A DNA stretch of 64,000 bases from Pedobacter cryoconitis (lineage in GTDB: Bacteria > Bacteroidota > Bacteroidia > Sphingobacteriales > Sphingobacteriaceae): assembly GCF_014207135.1 (NCBI RefSeq), contig NZ_JACHCC010000005.1, positions 390,711 through 454,710 on the forward strand. Reading direction: 5' to 3'. Below are positions 52,711 through 62,732 of the stretch, in pieces. Each line of letters opens with the position of its first letter. Position 1 is the first letter of the stretch. Both the position numbers and the translations under genes were made by a program. Under the pieces are notes generated by a model. It made no database searches and had not been told where the DNA came from. It was given only the letters and a program-made list of their open reading frames with translations.

Positions 52711-54087
52711 ATGGATATCTTATCTTATCTCACTGAACTTATTCAAACCCGTAAAGCTGTAGGAGTTTCCGGATTGGGAACTGTCTACAAAAAGAAATCT
52801 CCGGGAAGGTATGATGCAGAAACGCATTCATTTGTACCGCCCAGTTATACTATTGACTTTACGCCGGAAGTTAAGGAAGAGGTCTTGTTAGCGGAGTTCA
52901 TCAGTAAAAAAAGAAATGTATCGGTAGATACTGCTCATTACTTTATCGATGAATTCAGCAATGGTATCCTTCAGCAGCTTAATGATCATCAGGAAGCAAA
53001 ACTAGATGGTCTGGGTATGTTATACAAGGCTGATGATGAGCTTCATTTTGAGCCTTTGGAGAAACTGAATTTTGGCTTTGATTTTTACGGTCTGCCCAGT
53101 ATCAAGGCTGAGCAGGAACCATCAGCCGAGGAGATCGTACCAGAAACACCTCCTGTTGTCGAAGATCCGGTTCATCACCCTGTGGAAGAAGCAGCAGTTG
53201 AAATACCTGTTGTGGAGGAAGTAACCAGTGAGCATACTGAAGAACCAGCTCCTGAAACACCAGTTGTACAGGAGGTAGTAAGTACTCCTGTAGAAGAACA
53301 CCATATTGAAACCGTTGTACCGGATAATGAGAATTTCAGTGAAGAACATCCCGTAGCACAGAAAAAAAATGAAGAACAACTCCGTGCAGAGATCGAAGCA
53401 CTGAACTTTTACAGATCAAAATCTCCTGTTTCAAAAACTTCAGTTCCTGAGCAGGAAGAAGTGATCTGGAATTTAAAAGATCAGCAAATGACTCAGGCAC
53501 CCGAACCTGCTAAATTCTATAAAGAAGAAGTTTACAAGACTGAAGACGAAGAAAAACCTGTTAAATCCACCCCTTTATATCTCAAAATCATATTGGGCTT
53601 TCTGATCCTGGTAATTATGATGATTGTAGCTTATATTGTCAAACCAGAATGGTTTAATGGTCTGATAGCCAACAGTCCGTTTAATACCGCAAAAACTGAA
53701 CAACCAGCTTCAAAACCACCTATACAAACCAGGTACAAACCTGATTCTGTAGCTACAGATTCCACTAAAAAACCTGCTCCGGTTACTGCCCCTGCAGTTA
53801 AAAAAGATTCTTCAAGTCAGAAGACTATTGCAAAAACACCCGATTCTGCTAAAGTAGTTTATGAAATTATCGGTGCATCGATGCATGACCAGAAAGAGGC
53901 GGACAAATTCATCGAACTGATGAAAAAAAGCGGAATAGACGCCAAGGTAGTCACCAATATGTCCGGAAGAAGACTAAAGATGAGTATTGCAACGTTACAA
54001 GATGAGGAATCAGCTAAAAAAGAGCTGGATAGATTATCAAAAAAATTAAAGATACCCGGAATATACATTTATAAAAACAGACAATAA
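52711..54087 (+). CDS. HU-CCDC81-like and SPOR domain membrane protein
   Basis: 458 residues from the ATG at 52711 (an upstream TTG start at 52675 is less likely). Residues about 1-115 resemble the paired HU-CCDC81 bacterial domains (S-G-L-G-T-V-Y near the start, L-D-G-L-G-M-L-Y near 100). A Glu/Pro/Val-rich linker (about 130-215) follows, then a membrane helix at about 290-312 (L-G-F-L-I-L-V-I-M-M-I-V-A-Y), a Pro/Lys-rich linker and a C-terminal SPOR domain (about 383-455). SPOR domains bind denuded septal peptidoglycan, so the protein should bridge cytoplasm and wall. Precedes exbB by two bases. Confidence 0.85.
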   Translation: MDILSYLTELIQTRKAVGVSGLGTVYKKKSPGRYDAETHSFVPPSYTIDFTPEVKEEVLLAEFISKKRNVSVDTAHYFIDEFSNGILQQLNDHQEAKLDGLGMLYKADDELHFEPLEKLNFGFDFYGLPSIKAEQEPSAEEIVPETPPVVEDPVHHPVEEAAVEIPVVEEVTSEHTEEPAPETPVVQEVVSTPVEEHHIETVVPDNENFSEEHPVAQKKNEEQLRAEIEALNFYRSKSPVSKTSVPEQEEVIWNLKDQQMTQAPEPAKFYKEEVYKTEDEEKPVKSTPLYLKIILGFLILVIMMIVAYIVKPEWFNGLIANSPFNTAKTEQPASKPPIQTRYKPDSVATDSTKKPAPVTAPAVKKDSSSQKTIAKTPDSAKVVYEIIGASMHDQKEADKFIELMKKSGIDAKVVTNMSGRRLKMSIATLQDEESAKKELDRLSKKLKIPGIYIYKNRQ

Positions 54088-54089
54088 AT

Positions 54090-54800
54090 ATGATCACTTT
54101 ACTACAGGTTGCTACAGATACAGTACACCAACTAACGGATACCGCCAACGCTGCAAAACAGGCTGTAACTGCTGCACCTCCGGAACTGCACTTCTTTGAT
54201 TTATTAATGAAGGGTGGTTGGGTAATGCTTCCCCTTGCTTTTCTTGCTTTTGCTGGCCTGGTAATTTTCGTTGAACGTTACCTGACTATCAGAAAATCTT
54301 CAAAGACTGAGTCCAATCTGATGCTTCAGATTAAACAATATATCCATGAAGGCAGACTGGAAAATGCAATTGCTTTATGCAGAAATACAAATTCTCCATT
54401 AGGCCGTATGCTGGAAAAAGGGCTAAAACGTATTGGAAGACCGATTAAGGATATTGAAGCTGCTATTGAAAACGTAGGTAAACTCGAAGTTTCCAAACTG
54501 GAGAAAAACATCAGTATTTTAGGAATTATCGCAGGTATAGCGCCGATGCTAGGTTTCGTTGGTACTATCATCGGGGTAATTACCATCTTCCATGATGTAT
54601 CTGTAAAAGGTGCAATTGAAATCGGAACGATATCCGGAGGTTTGTATACAAAAATGATTACTTCAGCGACCGGTCTGATCGTAGGTATTATCTCTTACGT
54701 TTTGTACCATATCCTGAATGCGATGGTCGAAAGAATCATCCTTAGAATGGAAACAGATGCATTAGAGTTTATTGATCTATTAGAGGAGCCAGGTAAATAA
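54090..54800 (+). CDS. ExbB/TolQ-family proton channel subunit
   Basis: 236 residues with three hydrophobic helices (about 42-64, 148-172, 185-212), as in ExbB/TolQ/MotA. Conserved G-F-V-G-T-I-I-G-V and the Thr/Gly-rich pore helices T-S-A-T-G-L-I-V-G are present. With ExbD it converts proton motive force into motion of a TonB/TolA-like protein. Its stop overlaps the exbD start by one base. An N-terminal polar segment of about 35 residues precedes TM1. Confidence 0.93.
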   Translation: MITLLQVATDTVHQLTDTANAAKQAVTAAPPELHFFDLLMKGGWVMLPLAFLAFAGLVIFVERYLTIRKSSKTESNLMLQIKQYIHEGRLENAIALCRNTNSPLGRMLEKGLKRIGRPIKDIEAAIENVGKLEVSKLEKNISILGIIAGIAPMLGFVGTIIGVITIFHDVSVKGAIEIGTISGGLYTKMITSATGLIVGIISYVLYHILNAMVERIILRMETDALEFIDLLEEPGK

Positions 54801-55201
54801 TGAATCTACGCAAAAGAAATAAAGGAACAGTCGAGGTACACACTTCTGCGCTGAATGACATCATGTTTTTCCTGATGCTGTTCTTCCTGCTTGCCTCGGC
54901 AGCAGTAAACCCGCAGGTAGTTAAACTACTGCTTCCGCGTTCCGAATCCGGGCAGCAATCAGCGGCTCAGAAAACAGTAACTGTCTCTATCAATGATAAT
55001 CTGACTTATTTTGTAGAGAAGCAACCTGTTACATTGGAAAACATGAAGGCAAGCATTGAAGCTTATCAGAAAGCTTCACCAGATCTTACCATTGTGCTCT
55101 ATGTCGCAAGAGGTGTTTCCATCGAGAATACTATGGCCGTGTTTGATGTAGCCAATCAGTTAAAACTGAAAGTTGTATTAGCTGTAGAACCGAAAAAATA
55201 A
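54800..55201 (+). CDS. ExbD/TolR-family proton channel subunit
   Basis: 133 residues: short cytoplasmic tail, one membrane helix about 20-37 with the essential Asp at D20 in A-L-N-D-I-M-F-F, then a periplasmic domain about 45-133 of the ExbD fold. The start overlaps the exbB stop and its own stop overlaps the next gene, so all three are translated together. It forms the stator with ExbB. Confidence 0.93.
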   Translation: MNLRKRNKGTVEVHTSALNDIMFFLMLFFLLASAAVNPQVVKLLLPRSESGQQSAAQKTVTVSINDNLTYFVEKQPVTLENMKASIEAYQKASPDLTIVLYVARGVSIENTMAVFDVANQLKLKVVLAVEPKK

Positions 55202-56016
55202 TGACTTATAAAGAAGAAAATAATTACCCTAAGGCTATAGCCATCTCTACCGCAATTATGGCAGGTTTACTGGTATTAAGCTTTTTTATTGCTATCGGGA
55301 CCTTCAAACCGGCAGAGGAAGCTGGTATGGGGGGAATGGTTGTTAATTATGGTACTTCTGTAGAAGGAATGGGCACTGATTACACCAGTGTAGAAGAGCC
55401 CTCTTCTGATCCTAATGCCAATAAGCAGCTTCCGGATAAAGTAGTCCCTGAAAAACAGGTTACACCAGTAAAATCTTCACAAAGTACAGATAAAGAAATT
55501 GCTACCCAGAATACAGAAGAAGCTGTCAGTATCAATACTAAAAAAACAGCTAAGCCCTCTACTCCTACTGCTGCTACGGTAGCCGAAAAACCGGCAAAAC
55601 CTACAGTAAACCAAAATGCACTTTATAAAGGTAAAGCAAATAAAGGAACCGGACAGGGAGATGGTACCGGAAGTACCCCGGGTAACCAGGGTTCTGTTAA
55701 CGGTGACCCGCTGGCCAATAATTATGGAGAAGGCGGATCAGGCTTCGGCAACAAACCCATTTCCTTAAGACGTTTCACTAACCTGGTGACTCCTCAGGAC
55801 AATGGACAGAAAACCGGAAAAATTGCAGTCAGGATCAGTATCAATAAAGATGGAATTGTAGTAGATGCCGTTCCGGGTGTTAAAGGAACAACTTTACAGG
55901 ATCTGGATCTCTGGGCTAAATGTAAAGCCGCAGTGATGGGTGCCCGTTTGAACAAAGACGAATCTGCTCCTGATTTTCAGGTTGGTGTAGTAGTTTTCAA
56001 CTTCAAGGTTAAATAA
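55201..56016 (+). CDS. TonB/TolA-like energy transducer
   Basis: 271 residues: cytoplasmic stub, one membrane helix about 13-31, a long Pro/Lys/Thr-rich and Gly-rich linker (about 60-185) typical of periplasm-spanning TonB/TolA, and a C-terminal domain about 187-271 with V-R-I-S-I-N-K-D-G-I-V-V-D and V-V-V-F-N-F-K-V-K, the pattern of a TonB C-terminal fold. Lacks the Y-P motif of classical TonB. It would be driven by the ExbB-ExbD pair encoded just before it; its outer partner could be the barrel of the same operon. Confidence 0.85.
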   Translation: MTYKEENNYPKAIAISTAIMAGLLVLSFFIAIGTFKPAEEAGMGGMVVNYGTSVEGMGTDYTSVEEPSSDPNANKQLPDKVVPEKQVTPVKSSQSTDKEIATQNTEEAVSINTKKTAKPSTPTAATVAEKPAKPTVNQNALYKGKANKGTGQGDGTGSTPGNQGSVNGDPLANNYGEGGSGFGNKPISLRRFTNLVTPQDNGQKTGKIAVRISINKDGIVVDAVPGVKGTTLQDLDLWAKCKAAVMGARLNKDESAPDFQVGVVVFNFKVK

Positions 56017-56035
56017 TCATTAAGCTCGTTAAATT

Positions 56036-56067
56036 TTGAGTTTTCTAAGGTTTCTTTGATACTTTTG
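56036..56067 (+). promoter_or_regulatory. Promoter of folC
   Basis: TTG at 56036-56038 and TACTTTTG at 56060-56067 are 21 bases apart, matching the Bacteroidota -33/-7 pattern and giving folC its own start after the envelope operon. Confidence 0.6.
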
Positions 56068-56086
56068 CAACCATAGAATCATTCGA

Positions 56087-57373
56087 ATGACTTATTTAGA
56101 AACCCTGGATTATCTGTACAGCAGGCTTCCAATGTTTACCCGTAAAGGAGCAGCTGCAATTAAAAAGGATTTACACAATACACTGGCTATGTGTGAAAAC
56201 CTTGGAAACCCGCAAAATAAATTCAAAACTATCCATGTAGGCGGAACAAATGGTAAGGGCTCGACCTCCCATATGCTGGCCGCTGTTTTACAAAAGGCCG
56301 GTTATAAAACCGGCTTATATACTTCTCCCCATCTCAAAGACTTCAGAGAAAGAATCAGGATAAATGGCGAAATGGCCACAGAATCCTTCGTTGTTGATTT
56401 TACGGAACAGGAGAAAGAAATGATAGAATCTATCAGTCCATCATTCTTTGAAGTGACCGTTGCGATGGCATTTGCTTATTTCGCAGCTGAGCATGTCGAT
56501 GTGGCAATCATTGAAGTTGGGCTGGGCGGAAGACTGGACTCTACCAATATCATCCATCCTGAGCTTTCCGTCATTACCAATATCAGTTATGATCATACCA
56601 ACCTGCTGGGTAATACGCTGGAGCAGATTGCTTATCAGAAAGCAGGGATTATTAAACCCGGCATACCAGTAGTCATTGGCGAGAAACAGGAAGAAACTGC
56701 TCAGGTGTTTATAACCGAAGCACAACAAACAGCAAGTAAACTTGTCTTTGCCAGTGAGGAACTCCATGTACAGGATACCAGCCGTGAAGGCAGACAGCTG
56801 AAAACTTCAGTGTATGAAAAAGACACCTGTTTGTTTAAAGACCTGAAACTGGATCTCAGTGGATTTTATCAGTTGAAGAACGTATTGACAGTTATTCAAT
56901 CTATCAGGACCTTAAACCAGAATGGCTTCCATATTTCGGATGAGGCCGTTTATGAAGGTCTTGCCCATACCGCAGAAATTACCGGTTTACAGGGCAGATG
57001 GCAGACTTTAAGTGAGCAACCACTGGTTATCTGCGATACTGGCCATAATATAGCAGGAATTCAGGAAGTCCTCGAAAACATCCGTACTACTGAATTCAAA
57101 GACTTACATATAGTTATCGGTATGCTGAAAGATAAAGATGTGACCAGCGTACTGGAGTTATTACCTGCTGAAGCTAAGTATTATTTCTGTCAGCCAGATC
57201 TTGAAAGAGCAATGTCTGCAGAAGAACTGGCCGCACATGCAGCAAAATTCATGTTACATGGGTCTGTTTTTAACACTGTAACCTTAGCTTTGGAGGCTGC
57301 CAGAACAAATGCTGCAGCCAATGATTTAATCTTTGTTGGCGGTAGTACATTTGTTGTCGCAGAAGTACTTTAA
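56087..57373 (+). CDS. folC: Bifunctional folylpolyglutamate / dihydrofolate synthase
   Basis: 428 residues of the Mur-ligase superfamily: ATP loop G-G-T-N-G-K-G-S-T near 51-59, T-S-P-H-L near 84, N-I-S-Y-D-H near 165, and the C-terminal D-T-G-H-N near 320. It adds glutamate to dihydropteroate and tetrahydrofolate. It has its own promoter, 70 bases after the TonB-like gene. A short run to pafA downstream, 50 bases, suggests co-transcription. pabB and a PabC-like gene lie elsewhere in the window. Confidence 0.96.
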   Translation: MTYLETLDYLYSRLPMFTRKGAAAIKKDLHNTLAMCENLGNPQNKFKTIHVGGTNGKGSTSHMLAAVLQKAGYKTGLYTSPHLKDFRERIRINGEMATESFVVDFTEQEKEMIESISPSFFEVTVAMAFAYFAAEHVDVAIIEVGLGGRLDSTNIIHPELSVITNISYDHTNLLGNTLEQIAYQKAGIIKPGIPVVIGEKQEETAQVFITEAQQTASKLVFASEELHVQDTSREGRQLKTSVYEKDTCLFKDLKLDLSGFYQLKNVLTVIQSIRTLNQNGFHISDEAVYEGLAHTAEITGLQGRWQTLSEQPLVICDTGHNIAGIQEVLENIRTTEFKDLHIVIGMLKDKDVTSVLELLPAEAKYYFCQPDLERAMSAEELAAHAAKFMLHGSVFNTVTLALEAARTNAAANDLIFVGGSTFVVAEVL

Positions 57374-57423
57374 AGCTAATACCAGCTTCATAACTAAATA
57401 ATGAAAAAACAATATACACCCTG

Positions 57424-59091
57424 ATGAAAAAAACGTACTTGTTATTCGCCGCAGTTGCCTGTTTATGCAATGTAGCTATAGCACAAAAAAAAGAAAAGAA
57501 TTCTGGTGCTCAGCGTGTCTATCCCGCAACGATAGACCGTCCAAAACTAGTGATCGGACTTGTTGTCGATCAGATGCGATGGGATTATCTGTATCGCTAT
57601 TATGACAGATATTCAAGCGGAGGTTTCAAACGCCTGATTAATGAAGGTTTTTCAGTTGAGAATACACTGATCCCTTATACCCCAACTTATACCGCAGTCG
57701 GACACTCCAGTATTTACACCGGCTCTGTACCTTCAATTACTGGTATTGTTGGAAATGACTGGTATGATCCACAACTTAAAAGAGGTGTTTATTGTACAGA
57801 AGACTCCTCTGTAACTACAGTTGGTTCTACAACAACAGCAGGAAAGATGTCTCCTAAAAACTTATTGAGCAGTACAATAACCGATGAACTGCGTCTGGCG
57901 ACCAACTTCAAAGGCAAGGTAATCGGAATTTCCCTGAAAGACCGCGGATCTATTCTTCCGGCAGGCCATACCCCGACCGGAGCTTACTGGTATGACGGGC
58001 AAACTGGTGACTGGATTACCAGTACATATTATATGAACCAGCTACCTGCCTGGGTACAGGACTATAATAAACTAAAAACAGCCAATAAATATTTTGCGCA
58101 AAACTGGAATACTCTCTACCCTATTGAGAGTTATACCCAAAGTACTGCGGATAACAAAGACTATGAAGGTAAAACCAGAGGAGAACAAACTCCAACTTTC
58201 CCTCATCCGTTAAAACTATATGCAGGAAAGAACTATGAGATGATCAAAAGTACTCCTTATGGAAATACGATTACGCTAGAGCTTGCAAAGGAGGCCATCA
58301 AAGCCGAAGAACTAGGTAAAGACAATACCACAGATTTTCTTGCGGTAAGCTGCTCATCTACCGATTATATTGGTCATCAATACGGTCCTAATTCCATAGA
58401 AGCAGAAGATACTTATTTACGTCTGGACAAAGATCTTGAAGATTTCTTCAACTATCTGGATCATACTGTAGGTAAAGGAAAATATCTCTTATTCCTTTCT
58501 GCAGATCATGGTGCAGCACATGTTCCTGGTTTTATGAAAGAAAACAGACTTCCGGGTGGAGTAGTGGATGATAAGGCTATTGTAAAAGGACTGAACACTT
58601 ATCTGGAAAGCAGATTTAAGATCAAGGCCCCAGTATTGCTTGCGATGAACAACCAGATTATTTTCAATCATGAAAATCCTGATTTCAGGCAAACAGATTT
58701 TACGGCGATGAAAGCTGCTACGATAGACTATCTGAGAACTCTGGATGGATTTGCCGATGCTGTAGATTTAACAAAAATCGCAGAAAGCACACTGACTGCA
58801 GTTCAGAAAGAAATGATCTCAAATGGCTATAATGCACGTCGCAGCGGGGATGTATATTTTATTCTGCAGCCTAACTGGTTTGACGGTGGAAAAACAGGGA
58901 CTACACACGGTGCATGGAATCCTTACGATGCACATATCCCATTGGTTTTCATGGGATGGAATGTAAAACCAGGTAAAACCAATAAAACTCATCATATGAC
59001 AGATATCGCGGCTACACTAGCTGCTATGCTGCATATTCAAATGCCGAGTGGCTGTATAGGAGAACCTATTACAGAACTTACTCACCAATAA
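57424..59091 (+). CDS. PafA-like alkaline phosphatase
   Basis: 555 residues with a signal peptide (about 1-20, V-A-I-A-Q). Active-site residues of PafA-type phosphatases can be placed: nucleophile T90 in P-T-Y-T-A-V-G-H-S, N111 in V-G-N-D-W, and K172 with R174 in L-K-D-R-G-S-I-L-P-A-G-H. The 21-residue gap from Thr to Asn equals that in characterised PafA. Metal ligands include S-A-D-H-G near 360 and T-T-H-G-A near 493. Periplasmic hydrolysis of phosphomonoesters without repression by phosphate is known for the family. Ends before a complex terminator. Confidence 0.9.
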   Translation: MKKTYLLFAAVACLCNVAIAQKKEKNSGAQRVYPATIDRPKLVIGLVVDQMRWDYLYRYYDRYSSGGFKRLINEGFSVENTLIPYTPTYTAVGHSSIYTGSVPSITGIVGNDWYDPQLKRGVYCTEDSSVTTVGSTTTAGKMSPKNLLSSTITDELRLATNFKGKVIGISLKDRGSILPAGHTPTGAYWYDGQTGDWITSTYYMNQLPAWVQDYNKLKTANKYFAQNWNTLYPIESYTQSTADNKDYEGKTRGEQTPTFPHPLKLYAGKNYEMIKSTPYGNTITLELAKEAIKAEELGKDNTTDFLAVSCSSTDYIGHQYGPNSIEAEDTYLRLDKDLEDFFNYLDHTVGKGKYLLFLSADHGAAHVPGFMKENRLPGGVVDDKAIVKGLNTYLESRFKIKAPVLLAMNNQIIFNHENPDFRQTDFTAMKAATIDYLRTLDGFADAVDLTKIAESTLTAVQKEMISNGYNARRSGDVYFILQPNWFDGGKTGTTHGAWNPYDAHIPLVFMGWNVKPGKTNKTHHMTDIAATLAAMLHIQMPSGCIGEPITELTHQ

Positions 59092-59096
59092 TACAT

Positions 59097-59169
59097 AAAG
59101 ACAAACTCTCTCCGCTCAACAACCCTTTGAAAAAAGGGATGCATGTCCAGAAAGGGTTTGTCTTTTTTT
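59097..59169 (+). terminator. Composite terminator with alternative hairpins after pafA
   Basis: Outer arms AAAGACAAAC (59097-59106) and GTTTGTCTTT (59156-59165) enclose about 49 bases. Inside, CCCTTT...AAAGGG can pair locally, or AACCCTTT can pair with AAAGGGTT at 59151-59158. A T-run follows. Confidence 0.7.
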
Positions 59170-59256
59170 ATGCCCCAAATATTTAGTTTTGATTTTCAAT
59201 AATTAAGCTTGCTATTTAGTTTTTATTAACTTTACAGACCAAATATAATTTCATCA

Positions 59257-62200
59257 ATGGAACCAGTTAAAAGTTACGTCCCTAAAAATAAGATTCGTTT
59301 TGTCACTGCTGCAGCCCTGTTTGACGGGCACGATGCAACTATCAATATCATGCGCCGGATCCTGCAGTCTTCAGGAGCGGAGGTTATCCATCTGGGACAC
59401 AACAGATCAGTGGAAGAAGTAGTTAATTGTGCCATTCAGGAAGACGTTCAGGGTATAGCCATGACCTCCTATCAGGGTGGACATATGGAATACTTTAAAT
59501 ATATGTACGATCTGCTCCAGGAAAAAGGAGCTAAACAAATCAAAATATTTGCCGGCGGTGGCGGTGTGATTTTACCTGTTGAAATCGCCGAATTACAAGC
59601 CTACGGAATTACCAGGATCTACTCGCCGGATGACGGGCGCAAAATGGGTTTACAGGGTATGATCAACAATATGCTGGAACAGACCGATTTTGTAACCACT
59701 AAATCGATTACCAACGAGCTTGAAATGATCCCTAAAAAAGAGGTCCGCAGTATTGCTTCGGCTATTACTGTTGCTGAAAATGATCCTGTTGGTGCACAGT
59801 CTTTTGTCAACGAACTGAAGGTACTGACCAGTAAAAGTCAGGCCCCTGTTCTGGGTATTACAGGCACAGGTGGTTCAGGAAAATCATCATTGGTTGACGA
59901 GCTGGTCAGACGTTTTCTGATGGAAGTCAAAGACAAAACATTGGCGATTATCTCTGTTGACCCTTCCAAAAGGAAAACAGGTGGTGCCCTTTTAGGTGAC
60001 CGGATCCGGATGAATGCCATTAATAACCCCAGAATCTACATGCGTTCCCTGGCCACCAGGCAGGCTAATTTAGCACTGTCTGTTAATGTTCAGGAAAGCA
60101 TTGATATCTGTAAAGCTGCAGGTTATGATATGATCATTGTCGAAACATCTGGTATTGGACAGTCAGACACAGAAATTACAGAACACTGCGATGTTTCCCT
60201 GTATGTTATGACCCCCGAATTTGGTGCGGCCACTCAGCTTGAAAAAATAGACATGCTTGATTTTGCTGATCTGGTAGCGATTAACAAATTTGATAAACGC
60301 GGGGCTTTAGATGCTTTGCGCGATGTTCGCAAGCAGTACAAGAGAAATCACAATCTGTTTGATGCTAAAGATGATACCATTCCTGTATTCGGAACCATGG
60401 CTTCACAGTTCAATGATCCGGGTATGAATAACCTGTTTACCGCTTTGATGGCCAAAATCAAAGAAAGAACAGGTACAGATTTCAAAGCCAGAATGCTGAT
60501 GGTCGATGGCCAGTCAGAAAAAATATATATTATCCCACCAGACAGAACAAGATATCTGGCTGAAATTGCCGAATCAAGTCAGGCATATAATGAATGGGTA
60601 GAAATTCAAAGTGGTATAGCGCGTAAACTTTACCAGCTGAGCGGGGTGCTGGAAATATGTGATGAAGAAAACCAGTCAGCCGGTTCTTTAAAAAACTCAC
60701 TAAAGGATATATACAATCATCTCGAAGAACAACTGGATGGCTCCTGCCGTAGATTACTCAGAGAATGGCCGGATACACTCCGGAAATATAAAGAAGAATA
60801 TTTTGTCTATAAAGTAAGGGATAAAGAGATTAAACAACCTCTGTTTTATGAGTCTTTATCACAGCTTAAAATACCAAAGGTTTCGCTGCCACGCTACAAA
60901 GACTGGGGGGATATCCTTCGCTGGTTATTAACAGAAAATGTACCGGGTGAATTTCCTTATGCAGCCGGAGTATTTCCTTTGAAGCGTGATGGGGAAGATC
61001 CTACCAGGATGTTCGCCGGAGAAGGCGGACCGGAAAGAACCAATAAGAGGTTCCATTATGTTTCTCTTGGGCAGCCTGCGCATCGTCTTTCCACAGCTTT
61101 CGATTCAGTAACCCTGTACGGTGAAGACCCGCACATCAGACCGGATATATACGGTAAAATTGGTAATTCAGGGGTAAGTATCGCCACCCTGGATGACGCT
61201 AAGAAACTTTATTCAGGTTTCGATCTCTGTGCTTCTTCTACTTCAGTTTCCATGACGATTAACGGACCGGCACCTATGTTGCTGGGTTTCTTCATGAATG
61301 TAGCCATTGATCAGCAATGTGAAAAATACATCGTAGAACACGAGCTGACAGACGAGGTTAATGAAAAAATCAACCAGATCTACAAAGCAAAAAAAATAAA
61401 AAGACCTGTTTACAACGGCGTGTTGCCTCAGGGTAACAATGGCCTTGGTCTGATGCTTTTAGGCGTAACAGGTGACCAGGTATTACCTGCGGATGTTTAT
61501 GCCAAAATCAGGGCTTATGCAATCAGCACCGTACGCGGTACAGTACAGGCCGATATCCTGAAAGAAGACCAGGCGCAGAATACCTGTATATTCTCTACCG
61601 AATTTGCGCTGAGAATGATGGGTGATATCCAAAAGTACTTCATAGATGAAAAAGTAAGGAATTTCTATTCCGTATCTATTTCCGGTTATCACATTGCCGA
61701 AGCAGGTGCCAATCCAATCTCACAGCTGGCCTTTACACTAAGTAATGGATTTACCTTTGTAGAATACTATCTGAGCAGAGGGATGCATATCGATGATTTC
61801 GCGCCAAACCTGTCCTTCTTTTTCTCTAATGGTATAGATCCGGAATACGCAGTTATAGGCCGCGTAGCCCGACGCATCTGGGCTAAGGCAATCAAGAATA
61901 AATACAAAGGAAATGATCGCTCACAGAAGCTTAAATACCATATTCAAACCTCGGGCAGATCATTACATGCCCAGGAAATTGATTTCAATGATATCAGAAC
62001 TACGCTTCAGGCTTTATATGCGATTTATGACAATTGTAATTCACTGCATACCAACGCTTATGATGAAGCCATCACTACCCCTACCGAAGAATCCGTAAGA
62101 AGGGCTATGGCTATTCAGCTGATCATCAACAGGGAATTAGGTCTTGCTAAAAATGAGAACCCTTTACAAGGTGCCTTTATTATAGAAGATTTAACTGACC

Positions 62201-62634
62201 TGGTTGAAGAAGCTGTACTGGCAGAATTCAAAAGGATCAATGATCGTGGTGGTGTCTTAGGGGCAATGGAAACCATGTACCAGAGAGGTAAGATCCAGGA
62301 GGAAAGTCTATACTATGAAACCCTGAAACATACAGGTGAATATCCTATTGTTGGTGTGAATACCTTCCTGAATAAAAACGGATCACCTACAATTGTCCCT
62401 GGAGAAGTTATCCGTGCGACCGAAGAAGAAAAACAATTCCAGATTGAAGCACTGAACGAGTTCCAGAAACGAAATGCTGATCATACCACACAAGCTTTAA
62501 AAGAGCTGCAAAAGATAGCAGTTACCGGAGGAAATATCTTCGAAGCCTTAATGGAAGCTTGTAAGATCTGTTCTCTCGGACAAATCTCTAATGCCCTATA
62601 CGAAGTAGGCGGACAATACAGAAGAAATATGTAA
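59257..62634 (+). CDS. icmF: Fused isobutyryl-CoA mutase (IcmF)
   Basis: 1125 residues in the IcmF order: B12-binding domain about 12-145 with the cobalt-coordinating His in D-G-H-D-A-T, MeaB-like GTPase chaperone about 195-410 (P-loop G-T-G-G-S-G-K-S-S at 203-211, N-K-F-D near 343), and the acyl-CoA mutase barrel about 545-1120. The position equivalent to substrate-binding Tyr89 of methylmalonyl-CoA mutase is F586 and that of Arg207 is Q774, the pair associated with isobutyryl-CoA. It interconverts isobutyryl- and n-butyryl-CoA. A TAACTTTA box (one mismatch) lies 22 bases upstream. Substrate is inferred from residues. Confidence 0.93.
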   Translation: MEPVKSYVPKNKIRFVTAAALFDGHDATINIMRRILQSSGAEVIHLGHNRSVEEVVNCAIQEDVQGIAMTSYQGGHMEYFKYMYDLLQEKGAKQIKIFAGGGGVILPVEIAELQAYGITRIYSPDDGRKMGLQGMINNMLEQTDFVTTKSITNELEMIPKKEVRSIASAITVAENDPVGAQSFVNELKVLTSKSQAPVLGITGTGGSGKSSLVDELVRRFLMEVKDKTLAIISVDPSKRKTGGALLGDRIRMNAINNPRIYMRSLATRQANLALSVNVQESIDICKAAGYDMIIVETSGIGQSDTEITEHCDVSLYVMTPEFGAATQLEKIDMLDFADLVAINKFDKRGALDALRDVRKQYKRNHNLFDAKDDTIPVFGTMASQFNDPGMNNLFTALMAKIKERTGTDFKARMLMVDGQSEKIYIIPPDRTRYLAEIAESSQAYNEWVEIQSGIARKLYQLSGVLEICDEENQSAGSLKNSLKDIYNHLEEQLDGSCRRLLREWPDTLRKYKEEYFVYKVRDKEIKQPLFYESLSQLKIPKVSLPRYKDWGDILRWLLTENVPGEFPYAAGVFPLKRDGEDPTRMFAGEGGPERTNKRFHYVSLGQPAHRLSTAFDSVTLYGEDPHIRPDIYGKIGNSGVSIATLDDAKKLYSGFDLCASSTSVSMTINGPAPMLLGFFMNVAIDQQCEKYIVEHELTDEVNEKINQIYKAKKIKRPVYNGVLPQGNNGLGLMLLGVTGDQVLPADVYAKIRAYAISTVRGTVQADILKEDQAQNTCIFSTEFALRMMGDIQKYFIDEKVRNFYSVSISGYHIAEAGANPISQLAFTLSNGFTFVEYYLSRGMHIDDFAPNLSFFFSNGIDPEYAVIGRVARRIWAKAIKNKYKGNDRSQKLKYHIQTSGRSLHAQEIDFNDIRTTLQALYAIYDNCNSLHTNAYDEAITTPTEESVRRAMAIQLIINRELGLAKNENPLQGAFIIEDLTDLVEEAVLAEFKRINDRGGVLGAMETMYQRGKIQEESLYYETLKHTGEYPIVGVNTFLNKNGSPTIVPGEVIRATEEEKQFQIEALNEFQKRNADHTTQALKELQKIAVTGGNIFEALMEACKICSLGQISNALYEVGGQYRRNM

Positions 62635-62666
62635 GTATATAGTGCCCTGCTATATTGAATAAAAAA

Positions 62667-62694
62667 ATCCTTATCTGCCAAGGCGGATAAGGAT
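62667..62694 (-). terminator. Terminator of the acyl-ACP desaturase gene
   Basis: Arms of 13 bases (62667-62679 and 62682-62694, one wobble) with a two-base loop. Read leftward it is followed by a run of seven T; it may also serve icmF. Confidence 0.85.
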
Positions 62695-62732
62695 CTATAA
62701 TAAGGTCGGTAATTAGTAGGGTAATAAATTGA

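Noticed and set aside
47822..56016. Reading the envelope operon as gliding-motility (Gld/Spr) genes
   Set aside because: No GldJ-N, SprA or PorV-type protein is present; ExbB/ExbD/TonB similarity fits better than GldL/GldM.
57402..57425. Seven-codon frame (M-K-K-Q-Y-T-P) overlapping the pafA start as TGATG
   Set aside because: Too short to distinguish from chance; could at most be a coupling leader, with no supporting structure.
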